Of a stretch of 64,000 nt of DNA, positions 44,012 to 52,478 are shown in pieces. The notes beneath the pieces are model-generated. The model was not told where the DNA came from. It saw only the letters and a program-made list of their open reading frames with translations, and did not search any database. A program made the translations under genes and the position numbers. The DNA is from RUG334 sp045599645 (lineage in GTDB: Bacteria; Muiribacteriota; Ozemobacteria; Ozemobacterales; Ozemobacteraceae), in contig JAZRWI010000008.1 in NCBI GenBank assembly GCA_045599645.1, positions 46,904 to 110,903 of the forward strand. The letters run 5' to 3'. How positions within the stretch are numbered: the first letter of the stretch is position 1; each line of letters opens with the position of its first letter.

Positions 44012-46063
44012 TACTCTGTTCTTCTTTTTTCCACGGGCTGCGCCACGTGCTTTGGCAGACTTAAGAGCCTTACCCAGCTTTTCCAATACTCCAAGCTCCA
44101 GGTTTTCTTCCTGCAAAGCAATGATTTCGTCACGTATCATAGCAGCCTTTTCAAATTCCATACGGGCTGCAGCGGCTTCCATTTCCTGCTTTAAATTGTT
44201 TATAGCTTCAATAAGCTGCTGGGCATCCATATTGCCAGGTTTCTTTTTATCGCTGTCATCAGAGCCCGGCAGGAACTGCTGTGTTGGCAAAGCCTTAATA
44301 ATAGTCTGAGGAACAATATTATGTTCCTTGTTATAATTTTCCTGTATTTCTCTTCTACGGGCTGTTTCCTTTATACAATAATCCATAGCAGGAGAAATGT
44401 TATCAGCAAACATAATTACTTCGCCATGAGCATTACGGGCAGCACGACCGCATATCTGCATCAAAGCCCAGCTTGAACGTAAGAAACCTTCCTTGTCAGC
44501 ATCAAGAATGCAAACCAATGAAACTTCAGGCAGGTCGAGACCTTCCCTAAGAAGATTAATGCCTACCAATACCTTTATTTCACCAGTTCTTAGCTTTCTA
44601 AGTATTTCTATTCTTTCTAATGTATCTATTTCGTCGTGCAAATAACTGGAAGGAATAGCCATTTCAGCCAGATAAGAAGATAACTCCTGGGCCATTCTCT
44701 TGGTCAGAGTAGTAACAAGAACTCTTTCATCCCGTTCAAGACGATTATTTATCTGGTTTATTAAAAAGTCTATCTGGCCTTCTGTCGGCACTACAGAAAT
44801 CTTTGGATCAAGCAAGCCGGTCGGTCTTATAAGCTGTTCAGCAACTCTATCCTTTGAGGTTTCCATTTCATATGGGCCAGGGGTAGCAGAGACAAACAGC
44901 AGAGGAGCCTGCTTAGAAAGAAATTCATTAAAGGTAAGACAACGGTTATCCAAGGCTGAAGGCAATCTGAAGCCATAATCAATCAAAGTCTGTTTACGGC
45001 TTCTATCACCATTACACATACCCTTCAACTGCGGAACTGTCATATGTGATTCATCAAGAATAATGAGACAATCCTTTGGAAGGTAGTCTACAAGAGTATC
45101 AGGCGGTTCGCCTGGGTTCCTTCCTGTAAAATGTCTTGAGTAGTTTTCAATCCCCTTGCAAAAGCCCGTTTCGCGCATCATTTCGCAATCATAGCGAGTG
45201 CGTTCGTTAATACGCTGGGCTTCAATAAGCTTATTGGCCCCTTCAAAATATTTAACGCGTTCCTTCATTTCCTCTTCAATGTTTACAAGAGCGCGTTCCA
45301 TTTTTTCTTCAGTGGTCACAAAATGCTGAGCCGGGTAAATATCTACATTTTTCAGCTTCTGAGTAACTTCACCAGTAAGAGGATCAAATTGTTCTATTTT
45401 ATCTATTTCATCCCCAAAGAATTTGACTCTTATGGCAAGCTCGCTTGAAGCAGGCAGAATATCAACAGTTTCACCTCTTGCACGGAAACGTGAACGAGAG
45501 AAATCCATATCATTGCGGGAATACTGAATTTCAATCAGGTCTCTTACAAGCTTCTGACGTGGCATTTCCATGCCGGCCTCAAGATGAATCCTCAAATCAG
45601 CATAGTCTTCCGGAGAACCTAGACCGAATATACAACTGACGGAAGCAACAACAAGAACATCTCTCCTGGAAAACAAAGCCGTTGTTGCAGAGTGCCTGAA
45701 ACGGTCTATCTGGTCATTTATGGCAGAGTCTTTTTCAATGTAACTGTCCGTTGAAGGAATATATGCTTCCGGCTGATAATAGTCGTAATAAGAAACAAAG
45801 TATTCAACAGCGTTTTCCGGGAAGAATTCTTTAAATTCGCTGTAAAGCTGGGCAGCAAGAGTCTTGTTATGGGTAATAACCAGAACTGGCCTTTGACAGC
45901 GTTCAATAATGTTAGCCATCGTGAAGGTCTTGCCTGAGCCGGTAACCCCAAGCAGAGTCATACGGTCATGACCTTCCTTAACCCATTCAGCCAGCTTATT
46001 AACAGCCTCTGGCTGGTCGCCTCTTAAAGAAAATGGGCTGTGTAATTTAAATTTCTGTTCCAT
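44009..46063 (-). CDS. uvrB: UvrABC excinuclease subunit B
   Basis: 684 aa, usual length. DNA-damage-binding helicase-like subunit of nucleotide excision repair. Walker A GVTGSGKT (about 40-47), the beta-hairpin region YYDYYQPEAYIPSTDSYIEKD (about 93-113), the DEAD-like DESH (338-341), motifs V-VI (INLLREGLDLPEV, QICGRAARN) and a C-terminal UVR domain (about 625-660, MEAAAARMEFEKAAMIRDEI). It lies 25 bp after the GNAT-like gene and is probably co-transcribed. No clear ribosome-binding site; start chosen by family alignment. Confidence 0.97.
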   Translation of the reverse strand: MEQKFKLHSPFSLRGDQPEAVNKLAEWVKEGHDRMTLLGVTGSGKTFTMANIIERCQRPVLVITHNKTLAAQLYSEFKEFFPENAVEYFVSYYDYYQPEAYIPSTDSYIEKDSAINDQIDRFRHSATTALFSRRDVLVVASVSCIFGLGSPEDYADLRIHLEAGMEMPRQKLVRDLIEIQYSRNDMDFSRSRFRARGETVDILPASSELAIRVKFFGDEIDKIEQFDPLTGEVTQKLKNVDIYPAQHFVTTEEKMERALVNIEEEMKERVKYFEGANKLIEAQRINERTRYDCEMMRETGFCKGIENYSRHFTGRNPGEPPDTLVDYLPKDCLIILDESHMTVPQLKGMCNGDRSRKQTLIDYGFRLPSALDNRCLTFNEFLSKQAPLLFVSATPGPYEMETSKDRVAEQLIRPTGLLDPKISVVPTEGQIDFLINQINNRLERDERVLVTTLTKRMAQELSSYLAEMAIPSSYLHDEIDTLERIEILRKLRTGEIKVLVGINLLREGLDLPEVSLVCILDADKEGFLRSSWALMQICGRAARNAHGEVIMFADNISPAMDYCIKETARRREIQENYNKEHNIVPQTIIKALPTQQFLPGSDDSDKKKPGNMDAQQLIEAINNLKQEMEAAAARMEFEKAAMIRDEIIALQEENLELGVLEKLGKALKSAKARGAARGKKKNRV

Positions 46064-46087
46064 TGATTGATACTCGCAAGCCTGCGA

Positions 46088-46942
46088 TTATTTTCCACCT
46101 AATTCAATGCAATAATCATTGTAGTAAGCATGATTTGCCGGTGTCATTTCAGCAAGCTCCATAGCTTTTTCGCTGAGCATAATCAAGCCGTCCTTCAAGG
46201 AAGCAATAGTCTTTAAAACAGATGCAATCATATCTGGTTCAACCTTGAAATCGCCTTTTTTGAACACAAACCATTCACGGCCATCATGGCAGGCTAAGAA
46301 GGTCTGTTTTTTGCAATATATTTCAAAGGTATCTGGCTTGGTATGTCTGAAAACAGCGTAATCAGCGCCAAGATAAGCTCTCTGCATTAAATAGTCAGGT
46401 GGAAGCGGATTGCCGATTAATGGCCTAAGATTCAAAGCTGGAATATCATTTTCGTGTATAACAACACGTTCCGTTCTAAGAACCTTACCAAGCTCAACAT
46501 CTGCAGGATTTACATACATGTATTTTCTATCTGGTGCAAGTCCAAGAGATTCCATCTGGTCATCAACAGCTTCCTGATCTGCAAAAATAATAAGGTTAGA
46601 ACATTCTCTTTTTATGGCCTCAGCTTTAAGGCCATCCAGCAAAATCTTTGCAACTTCAGGATAATTATAGCTTTCATGAATTCTCCAGTAAATAACGGAG
46701 GCTTCACCATTAGGTTGCTTTACAAGGTCTGCATGGGCAAAAACAACAGTATTATAGGCAACAACCCAGCTTGAACCAGGAGCTCTTACAACTATCTTTG
46801 AATGCATCTGGCAGGTTTCAGTCTTGTCAAACCAGGAGCCTTCCAAAACTTCTGCGCAGCAGTGCATATCTGTAATAGATTCCGGATCTTCTTCATAAGA
46901 AAATGGTCTGAATTGAAGCTGTTTAAAAATTTCCTGCATCAT
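46088..46942 (-). CDS. GNAT-like hypothetical protein
   Basis: 284 aa, soluble. The central part (about 45-150: SSWVVAYNTVVFAHADLVKQ, YPEVAKILLDGLKAEAIKREC, SNLIIFADQE, DQMESLGLAPDRKYMY) has the strand-helix order of GCN5-related acetyltransferases, with degenerate acetyl-CoA loop. The C-terminal half is another mixed alpha/beta unit. GGGG lies eight bases before the ATG. Family assignment is tentative. Followed by uvrB. Confidence 0.55.
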   Translation of the reverse strand: MMQEIFKQLQFRPFSYEEDPESITDMHCCAEVLEGSWFDKTETCQMHSKIVVRAPGSSWVVAYNTVVFAHADLVKQPNGEASVIYWRIHESYNYPEVAKILLDGLKAEAIKRECSNLIIFADQEAVDDQMESLGLAPDRKYMYVNPADVELGKVLRTERVVIHENDIPALNLRPLIGNPLPPDYLMQRAYLGADYAVFRHTKPDTFEIYCKKQTFLACHDGREWFVFKKGDFKVEPDMIASVLKTIASLKDGLIMLSEKAMELAEMTPANHAYYNDYCIELGGK

Positions 46943-46969
46943 TGTGTTTACCCCTTATAATTTTTTCAC

Positions 46970-46978
46970 ATTATAACA
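46970..46978 (-). promoter_or_regulatory. Extended -10 promoter of the GNAT-like gene and uvrB
   Basis: TGT preceding TATAAT on the minus strand, directly after the 6S RNA terminator and about 28 bp before the ATG. Confidence 0.55.
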
Positions 46979-46987
46979 TAAACAACG

Positions 46988-47028
46988 AAAAAAGCCCGAG
47001 CTTAAAAATCTAAGCTCGGGCTTTTTTT
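46988..47028 (-). terminator. Terminator of the probable 6S RNA
   Basis: Stem AAAAAAGCCCGAGCTTA paired with TAAGCTCGGGCTTTTTT around the loop AAAATC. On the minus strand it follows the 6S RNA 3' end by about 8 bp. Confidence 0.9.
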
Positions 47029-47034
47029 AATATT

Positions 47035-47235
47035 AGACCCCGCAATTGCCGTGTAAAGGAAGAAATTGAACCCACTTTTCAGCACGGTTGTCAGTCTGCC
47101 ATCCGCTAGGCCTTCGTAGCAGGTAGACCTACTCGTAAGTTACCCCAGAAGATGTTGAGAAACTGATTCCCTTTAAGGAACAGGTGTCGGCTCAATTTGA
47201 CCTGAACCATCACGCACAACGCAGGGAAACTGGTC
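47035..47235 (-). ncRNA. ssrS: Probable 6S RNA
   Basis: About 200 nt, minus strand. 6S RNA binds RNA polymerase holoenzyme by imitating an open promoter. Seen here: complementary ends forming a closing stem (47212-47225 with 47036-47050, with mismatches), GAGCCGACACCTG (plus-strand complement at 47181-47193), which corresponds to the CTGAGCCGATA segment of E. coli 6S, and GTGGGTTCAA in the opposite half, like the GGTTCAAGGG strand. A terminator follows directly. The ends and the fold were judged by eye only, so a covariance search should confirm it. RNase P, SRP RNA and tmRNA signatures are absent. Confidence 0.7.
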
Positions 47236-47284
47236 AAATTATTTTTTGTTTCAAAGAACTATCTCTACTTAAACTCTAACAAAT

Positions 47285-47312
47285 TTATCGACTGATTGGC
47301 AAGTGCTATTTA
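47285..47312 (-). promoter_or_regulatory. Sigma-28-like promoter upstream of the 6S RNA
   Basis: Minus strand TAAA (47309-47312), 16-bp spacer, GTCGATAA (47285-47292). The RNA 5' end lies about 45 nt downstream, so a precursor or a nearer second promoter is possible. Besides this and the pduL promoter, I see nothing else in 47236-47540. Confidence 0.45.
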
Positions 47313-47465
47313 GTTTTTTTATTATTTTTTTTTTGTTTTTACCTTCTAATTTTGGATTTGCGAGCCATAAAACCATCATAGTAATTTACTTCTGAAGCAT
47401 TTTCTCTTATAAATACAACTTCTAAAATTTGTAATAACTTTTTATTAACTGAAAATAAAAAATGC

Positions 47466-47493
47466 TTGTTTATAAATTATGGTGTGCTATAAT
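47466..47493 (+). promoter_or_regulatory. Sigma-70 promoter of pduL-deoB
   Basis: TTGTTT (47466-47471), 16-bp spacer, TATAAT (47488-47493), with an ordinary leader of about 40 nt. Confidence 0.7.
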
Positions 47494-47540
47494 TTTTTAA
47501 AGCGGTACATAACACCTATTTTTAAAAAGGAAGTTTATAT

Positions 47541-48125
47541 ATGTCAGAAATGAAAGTTAATGTTGGTGTAAGCAATCGTCACGTTCACCTTACTAAAGAA
47601 GACCTTGAAGCTCTTTATGGTAAAGGCTATGAACTTACTAAGAAAAAAGAACTTTCTCAGCCAGGCCAGTTTGCTGCTGAAGAATGTGTAACTATCGTTG
47701 GTCCAAAGAGAAGTATTGAAAAAGTTAGAATCCTTGGTCCTTTACGCCCAGAAACCCAGATTGAAATTTCTCGCACAGATATGTTTACTCTTGGTTTTAA
47801 GGATGTTCCACTGAGAAATTCCGGTGACCTTGAAGGCACTCCTGGTATTAAGATTGTTGCTGCTAACGGCAACTCAATTGAACCAAGCAAAGGCTTGATT
47901 ATTGCTGCCCGCCATCTCCACCTCACTGGTGCAGAAGCTGCTGCATGGGGTCTCAAAGATAAAGACATCATCGACATCGAAGTTGATGGCAAGAAGGGTG
48001 TAACCTTCCACAATGTACTTGTTCGCGCTGGCGACAAGCATGCTATGGATTTCCATATCGATATGGACGACGCTAACTGCGCTGGCCTCGGTAATGGCGA
48101 CATGGTAACTGTAATAAAGAAGTAA
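47541..48125 (+). CDS. pduL: Phosphate propanoyltransferase (PduL)
   Basis: 194 aa. Interconverts acyl-CoA (propanoyl- or acetyl-CoA) and acyl phosphate. Two related beta-barrel halves, each with the zinc-binding His pairs: SNRHVHLT (about 12-19), IIAARHLHLT (about 121-130) and DKHAMDFHID. No N-terminal microcompartment-targeting extension is present, and no shell genes are nearby, so it probably acts as the cytoplasmic phosphotransacetylase. AGGA precedes the start. Followed by deoB after 131 bp. Confidence 0.92.
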   Translation: MSEMKVNVGVSNRHVHLTKEDLEALYGKGYELTKKKELSQPGQFAAEECVTIVGPKRSIEKVRILGPLRPETQIEISRTDMFTLGFKDVPLRNSGDLEGTPGIKIVAANGNSIEPSKGLIIAARHLHLTGAEAAAWGLKDKDIIDIEVDGKKGVTFHNVLVRAGDKHAMDFHIDMDDANCAGLGNGDMVTVIKK

Positions 48126-48256
48126 TACAGCTGACAGCCGGGAACAACAGCTAATATAAAGCAGTGTTTTCGGCCAAAAGCAGTAGCATATTGCAAATAA
48201 AATAAGGCTGTTTCTCTCGGCCGAAAGCCGACAGCTAATCGAAAGGAAAGAATTGA

Positions 48257-49405
48257 ATGAGTAGAGCAATTTGTATCGTATTAGACAGCGCTGGCGTAGC
48301 CCCAATGCCTGACCAGGCCAAATATGGTGACGTAGGAGCATGCACAATTCCTAACATCGCCAAGGCTTCAAATGGTATCAACCTGCCAAATATGCAGAAG
48401 CTTGGTCTTGGTAACCTCAACGATATCGTTGGTTGTCCAAAAGAAAAGAATACCAATGGTTCTTACGGCGTAATGATAGAACTTTCCCCAGGCAAAGACA
48501 CAACTACTGGTCACTGGGAAATGATGGGCTATAAGCTTGAAAATCCACTTCCAGTATTCCCAGAAGGTTTCCCAAAGGAATTCATGGATAAGTTCGAAGC
48601 TGCTATCGGTCGCAAATGTATTGGTAACTATGCTGCATCAGGCACTGAAATCATCAAAGAACTTGGTGATGAACACTGCAAGACCGGCAAACCAATCGTT
48701 TATACCTCTGCTGACTCAGTTTTCCAGATTGCTGCTCACGAAGGCGTAATTCCTCTGCAGGAACTCTACAAGATCTGTCAGACTGCACGTGATCTTCTCC
48801 AGCCACCAACTCTTGGCGCAGCTCGTGTAATCGCTCGTCCATTCGAAGGTGAAAGCGGAAACTACACCAGAACAGCTAACCGCCATGACTTCAGTCTTAC
48901 TCCAAAGGATAACGTTCTTGACCTTCTCAAGAGCAAAGGCATTACTACATACGGTGTTGGTAAGATTTATGATATCTTCGCCGGCAAGGGCGTTGAACCA
49001 CACGTTACCACAAAGGGCAATGATGATGGTATGAACAAGACAATGGAAGCTCTTGATAAAGTTAAGAGCGGTTTCATTTTCGTAAACCTCGTTGACACAG
49101 ATATGAAGTATGGTCACAGAAGAGACGTTCCTGGCTACAAGAAGGCTCTTGAAGACTTCGATAAGTGGCTTGGCGGATTCATGCAGAAGCTTAACGAAGA
49201 TGATCTTCTCATCATCACTGCAGACCATGGTTGTGACCCAACCTATAAGGGAACAGACCATACAAGAGAAGCTGTTCCGTTACTGGTATACCAGAAAGGC
49301 AAACCAGGCAAAGATCTCGGCATCCGCATTGGTTTCTGGGATATCGCTGCTACAGTAGCAAAACACCTTGGTGTTGAATACGAAAACGGCAAAGCTTTCA
49401 TTTAA
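48257..49405 (+). CDS. deoB: Phosphopentomutase
   Basis: 382 aa, usual length. Converts (deoxy)ribose-1-phosphate to the 5-phosphate. Metal-binding LDSAGVAP (9-16), the phosphoacceptor region PGKDTTTGHWE (about 78-88) and TADHGCDP/TDHTRE (about 325-345) are intact. AAGGA before the ATG supports the start. With pduL it may link nucleoside breakdown to acetyl phosphate formation (inference from proximity). Confidence 0.96.
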   Translation: MSRAICIVLDSAGVAPMPDQAKYGDVGACTIPNIAKASNGINLPNMQKLGLGNLNDIVGCPKEKNTNGSYGVMIELSPGKDTTTGHWEMMGYKLENPLPVFPEGFPKEFMDKFEAAIGRKCIGNYAASGTEIIKELGDEHCKTGKPIVYTSADSVFQIAAHEGVIPLQELYKICQTARDLLQPPTLGAARVIARPFEGESGNYTRTANRHDFSLTPKDNVLDLLKSKGITTYGVGKIYDIFAGKGVEPHVTTKGNDDGMNKTMEALDKVKSGFIFVNLVDTDMKYGHRRDVPGYKKALEDFDKWLGGFMQKLNEDDLLIITADHGCDPTYKGTDHTREAVPLLVYQKGKPGKDLGIRIGFWDIAATVAKHLGVEYENGKAFI

Positions 49406-49414
49406 TTAGCTTAA

Positions 49415-49450
49415 ACAAAAATACCCGCCTGATGGCGGGTATTTTTTTGT
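49415..49450 (+). terminator. Terminator of deoB
   Basis: Stem ATACCCGCC-TGAT-GGCGGGTAT followed by seven T, 10 bp past the deoB stop. Confidence 0.9.
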
Positions 49451-49465
49451 ATCTAAAAGTATCTA

Positions 49466-49507
49466 AAACAAAGAACCCCGGCCTTACGACCGGGGTCTCT
49501 GTTTCTT
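49466..49507 (-). terminator. Terminator of the minus-strand lipoprotein operon
   Basis: Stem ACCCCGG ... CCGGGGT around CCTTACGA. On the minus strand a T-rich tail follows, 22 bp after the stop at 49529. Confidence 0.75.
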
Positions 49508-49528
49508 GCTGGAAATTAACTCTTTATA

Positions 49529-50962
49529 TTAGTCTTCGCTAGATGCAGATGTATTCATCTTAGAAACATCAAGGAATATTCTCTTAATATCAGATGAATT
49601 TTCGGCTACAGGGATGAATATTGGTGAATTACCTGAAGAGTAGATACGAGAAGCAGAAGCAACATCATTAGGAATAACACTAATAGTGTAGCTCATATCA
49701 TAACCAGTAGGAACACCGGAATATGTTACCTTAACCATACCACCAGATACTAGACCGGTATTATCGTCGAGAGCTTGAACCCAACTAACTCCACCAGTGA
49801 ATGGAAGATTGATTTCCATCTGAACCTTATCATTATCTTGTAAGCCAAGAATTGAAACTTCAAGATTTCCAAGCTTTCTGTCTGCAATACCTTCAGGAGT
49901 ATTATCAGCAACGAACTGGCCGTTTCTGAAAGCTACATTGATAATATAGTTACCGGATTTATTCATTGCGTCTGTCAATTCAACAATAGCTTCATCGTAG
50001 CCCTGAACTCTGATATAGAGTCTGCAAGGAATCTTTACTGTTGGAACATCAAGGTTACAGATTCTTGTAATCTTATCCAATGTGATGTTCTGTTCGCAAA
50101 GCTTGTAGTTGTTGCTTGCGCTGTCTTCATTAGCATCAACAGCGATAATCTGAACAGCTGCACCGTTCTTTGAATCAAGCATATACTGTGGAATAGAGTT
50201 GAGATCGAAAACAACACTTACCTTACAGGTTTCTGGTTCAAGTTCAACAATCTGATATACAGAGCAGCTTGCATCAATAGAAACACTCTTGCTTCTATAA
50301 ACCTGACCTTTGTCTCTTATAAGAACAGTAATAGCTTCAGAAGAGCCGGAAATAGTCTTACCAATCTGGCGCCACAATTCAGCTGGCTTAGATTCAGTAG
50401 TTCCTGCAGTATCACCGAATACAACTTCGAATTCACTATCAGCTTCGATTTTGCGGCCTGTAAGAGAATCTACGAAGTCAAATTTTACAGTAACAGATTC
50501 AGCAACAGCCTTACCGTTAGGTCTCATAAGAATGTCAGCAATATTTACATGTTCGCCGCTGCGAATGCTTACAGATTCAATATCTGCAGTCTGGCTTTCA
50601 GCAGTTTCTTCAGAACTTGATTCATCTTCTGTTGATGGGAAAACCTGATCTGCGTAACCCTTTGCAGTGAACTGGAAAATAACGTTATCAGGATTTACAT
50701 TATCAAAGAAGAATTCACCCTGAGCATTAGTAGTTGTAGACAGGAAGTTATAGCCCTGCTGCAAATCACCACTACCAACAGATTCATAAGACATTAAACG
50801 AACAACAGCATTTTCAATCGGAATGCGGTTGGTCTTATCGAGAACTCTACCTGTTACAGAAGCATGCTTTACACCGAGATGGCCATCGGCACATCCCATT
50901 GTCAGGAAAATGCAGACGCAGGCAATAGCCAGAAACCATCCGCCCCAGAACCTAAGATTCAT
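49529..50962 (-). CDS. Lipoprotein with carboxypeptidase-regulatory-like domain, paralogue 1
   Basis: 477 aa from ATG at 50962, nine bases after AGGGGG. That start gives a clean lipoprotein signal (MNLRFWGGWFLAIACVCIFLTMGC). The frame also has an ATG at 51028 overlapping the preceding stop (ATGA), which would add 22 polar residues. After the Cys comes ADGHLGVKHASVTGRVLD, the motif shared with the two neighbouring lipoproteins, and a carboxypeptidase-regulatory/Ig-like domain (to about 130). Long beta-rich regions with Ser/Glu/Thr-rich linkers follow. Second gene of the pair transcribed leftward. Surface protein of unknown function. Confidence 0.75.
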   Translation of the reverse strand: MNLRFWGGWFLAIACVCIFLTMGCADGHLGVKHASVTGRVLDKTNRIPIENAVVRLMSYESVGSGDLQQGYNFLSTTTNAQGEFFFDNVNPDNVIFQFTAKGYADQVFPSTEDESSSEETAESQTADIESVSIRSGEHVNIADILMRPNGKAVAESVTVKFDFVDSLTGRKIEADSEFEVVFGDTAGTTESKPAELWRQIGKTISGSSEAITVLIRDKGQVYRSKSVSIDASCSVYQIVELEPETCKVSVVFDLNSIPQYMLDSKNGAAVQIIAVDANEDSASNNYKLCEQNITLDKITRICNLDVPTVKIPCRLYIRVQGYDEAIVELTDAMNKSGNYIINVAFRNGQFVADNTPEGIADRKLGNLEVSILGLQDNDKVQMEINLPFTGGVSWVQALDDNTGLVSGGMVKVTYSGVPTGYDMSYTISVIPNDVASASRIYSSGNSPIFIPVAENSSDIKRIFLDVSKMNTSASSED

Positions 50963-51024
50963 AATATTCATCCCCCTAGTTGTATTTGAAGAATTTTGAG
51001 AGTTATCAAACATAGCATCTAACC

Positions 51025-52284
51025 TCATTTAATAGTAACAATCTGAGCTTCAGAACCGTCGTCATTGATTTTAACGCCGGTTGCTGTATGAGTTCCGCTA
51101 GAATCTTCCAGCATATAACCCACAAAGTCAAAAGCATAACCTGTTGGCATAGCCTGAGTGCCCAAATCAACTACCTGAGGAGTACCAAGGGTAACACCAC
51201 TTGGATTAGTAACAGTGACTTCTGACCATCTAGTACCAGTCTGTTCACAATAAGCGCCAACTCTATCGCCGCTGCTGATAGTTGAAGACATGTAATAGAC
51301 TCTTACGTCACGTGTAATTGCAGAGAAGTTGTTCTTGATTGAGAAGTCCTGATAAATTGTTCCCTGGAAATCAGAATCAGGATAAACAGTTATAGGAGAA
51401 TTAATTCTGTAACCAAGCAATTCAACATCAATTGCAACTGAAGTCCCACGAGGAATGTTTTCCAAAGTGAAAGACTGATCGCCATTGCCAACAACTGATG
51501 TAGTTCTTGAAACAACATTAGTGCCGGATCTGGCAATTACAGTTGCAGTTGGAGCTGCGCTGGATACCCAACCAGGAACATCTTTCCATCTACCAACAAT
51601 CTTATAGGTTTCTGGAACAAGGCTTATAGCACCAAAATCATAATCATTGATAAGGTTATCAAGAGGCAATGTAATTGCTTTGTAGCCATTAACAGTAATA
51701 ACTACATTGATAGCCCCCAAAGAAGCTGGAACGTCAAAGCCAGTCTGGAATTCTGTAGGTAATCTATTAGAGAAGGAGGTGCTACCAAAAGCATAATTTG
51801 TATTACCATAAGTAATAGTGTTGCCGTTGATAGAATCCTTCAAGATACCTTTTACACGAACATACTGATTAGTATAGTTCTGAACCAATTCAACACGTGG
51901 AATTTCTACGTGTTCACCGTTTACTACTGCAACTGATACAGAGTTTGAAGCATTAACATCTGCAGGTATTGTAGTGTAACCGGTTTTCTGGAAACCAAAT
52001 GCCCATACATTTGAGCGCAAATTGGAAAATTCATATTTTCCATTTGAGTCGGTAGTAGTGTATTTGATTGCAGCTGCAGTTTCGTCACCATCTTCCTCGG
52101 ACATAGCAGTTACATATACAGAAGCTACCCCGACCAGGGTTCGGCTATCTACTACATAACCAGTAACAGATCCGCCCCTGAGTCCTAGATTACCGTTGTT
52201 GCAACCAACAAGGCAACCTACTAGCACTAATAATAGTGCCATCAGAAACCCGAGTGATTTCGGGCCTCGCCTTCCTTTTATCAT
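51025..52284 (-). CDS. Lipoprotein with carboxypeptidase-regulatory-like domain, paralogue 2
   Basis: 419 aa. Signal peptide with hydrophobic core and lipobox LVGC (second Cys, about 28), then NNGNLGLRGGSVTGYVVD, the shared post-Cys motif. A carboxypeptidase-regulatory-like domain (about 35-120: DSRTLVGVASVYVTAM, TTDSNGKYEFSNL, WAFGFQKTGYT) is followed by further Ig-like beta domains. GGAGG seven bases before the ATG supports the start. Divergent from paralogue 3 with sigma-28-like promoters on both sides. Confidence 0.78.
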   Translation of the reverse strand: MIKGRRGPKSLGFLMALLLVLVGCLVGCNNGNLGLRGGSVTGYVVDSRTLVGVASVYVTAMSEEDGDETAAAIKYTTTDSNGKYEFSNLRSNVWAFGFQKTGYTTIPADVNASNSVSVAVVNGEHVEIPRVELVQNYTNQYVRVKGILKDSINGNTITYGNTNYAFGSTSFSNRLPTEFQTGFDVPASLGAINVVITVNGYKAITLPLDNLINDYDFGAISLVPETYKIVGRWKDVPGWVSSAAPTATVIARSGTNVVSRTTSVVGNGDQSFTLENIPRGTSVAIDVELLGYRINSPITVYPDSDFQGTIYQDFSIKNNFSAITRDVRVYYMSSTISSGDRVGAYCEQTGTRWSEVTVTNPSGVTLGTPQVVDLGTQAMPTGYAFDFVGYMLEDSSGTHTATGVKINDDGSEAQIVTIK

Positions 52285-52331
52285 AGTTTCGCCTCCAGCA
52301 AGAATTTCTAAAGAGTCGGCTTCATCTTAAA

Positions 52332-52358
52332 TAATCGGCTTGCGTCTGCAAAAAATTA
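52332..52358 (-). promoter_or_regulatory. Sigma-28-like promoter of the leftward lipoprotein pair
   Basis: Minus strand TAAT (52355-52358), 15-bp spacer, GCCGATTA (52332-52339), about 48 bp from the ATG. Confidence 0.55.
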
Positions 52359-52387
52359 ATGAAAAAAAATAATTAGATTTTCATTAA
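52356..52387. promoter_or_regulatory. Inverted repeat overlapping the leftward -35
   Basis: Perfect 10-bp arms TTAATGAAAA (52356-52365) and TTTTCATTAA (52378-52387), 12-bp spacer. Resembles the second repeat at 52401-52435. Confidence 0.6.
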
Positions 52388-52400
52388 ATGTAGTAAGAAT

Positions 52401-52435
52401 TTTGATGAAAAAAAAATATTTAATTATTCATCAAA
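52401..52435. promoter_or_regulatory. Inverted repeat bracketing the rightward -35
   Basis: Perfect 9-bp arms TTTGATGAA (52401-52409) and TTCATCAAA (52427-52435), 17-bp spacer. Shares the TT(A/G)ATGAA arm with the first repeat. Confidence 0.6.
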
Positions 52436-52447
52436 AGTAGTCGATAG
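52421..52447 (+). promoter_or_regulatory. Sigma-28-like promoter of the rightward lipoprotein
   Basis: TAAT (52421-52424), 15-bp spacer, GTCGATAG (52440-52447), 31 bp before the ATG. Confidence 0.55.
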
Positions 52448-52478
52448 GTGATTGAGATTAATTTTCGTGGAGGCACCC

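Noticed and set aside
47035..47235. SRP RNA, RNase P RNA or tmRNA instead of 6S RNA
   Set aside because: The SRP GGAAG/GCAGC loop, the RNase P conserved cores and a tmRNA tRNA-like end are not seen.
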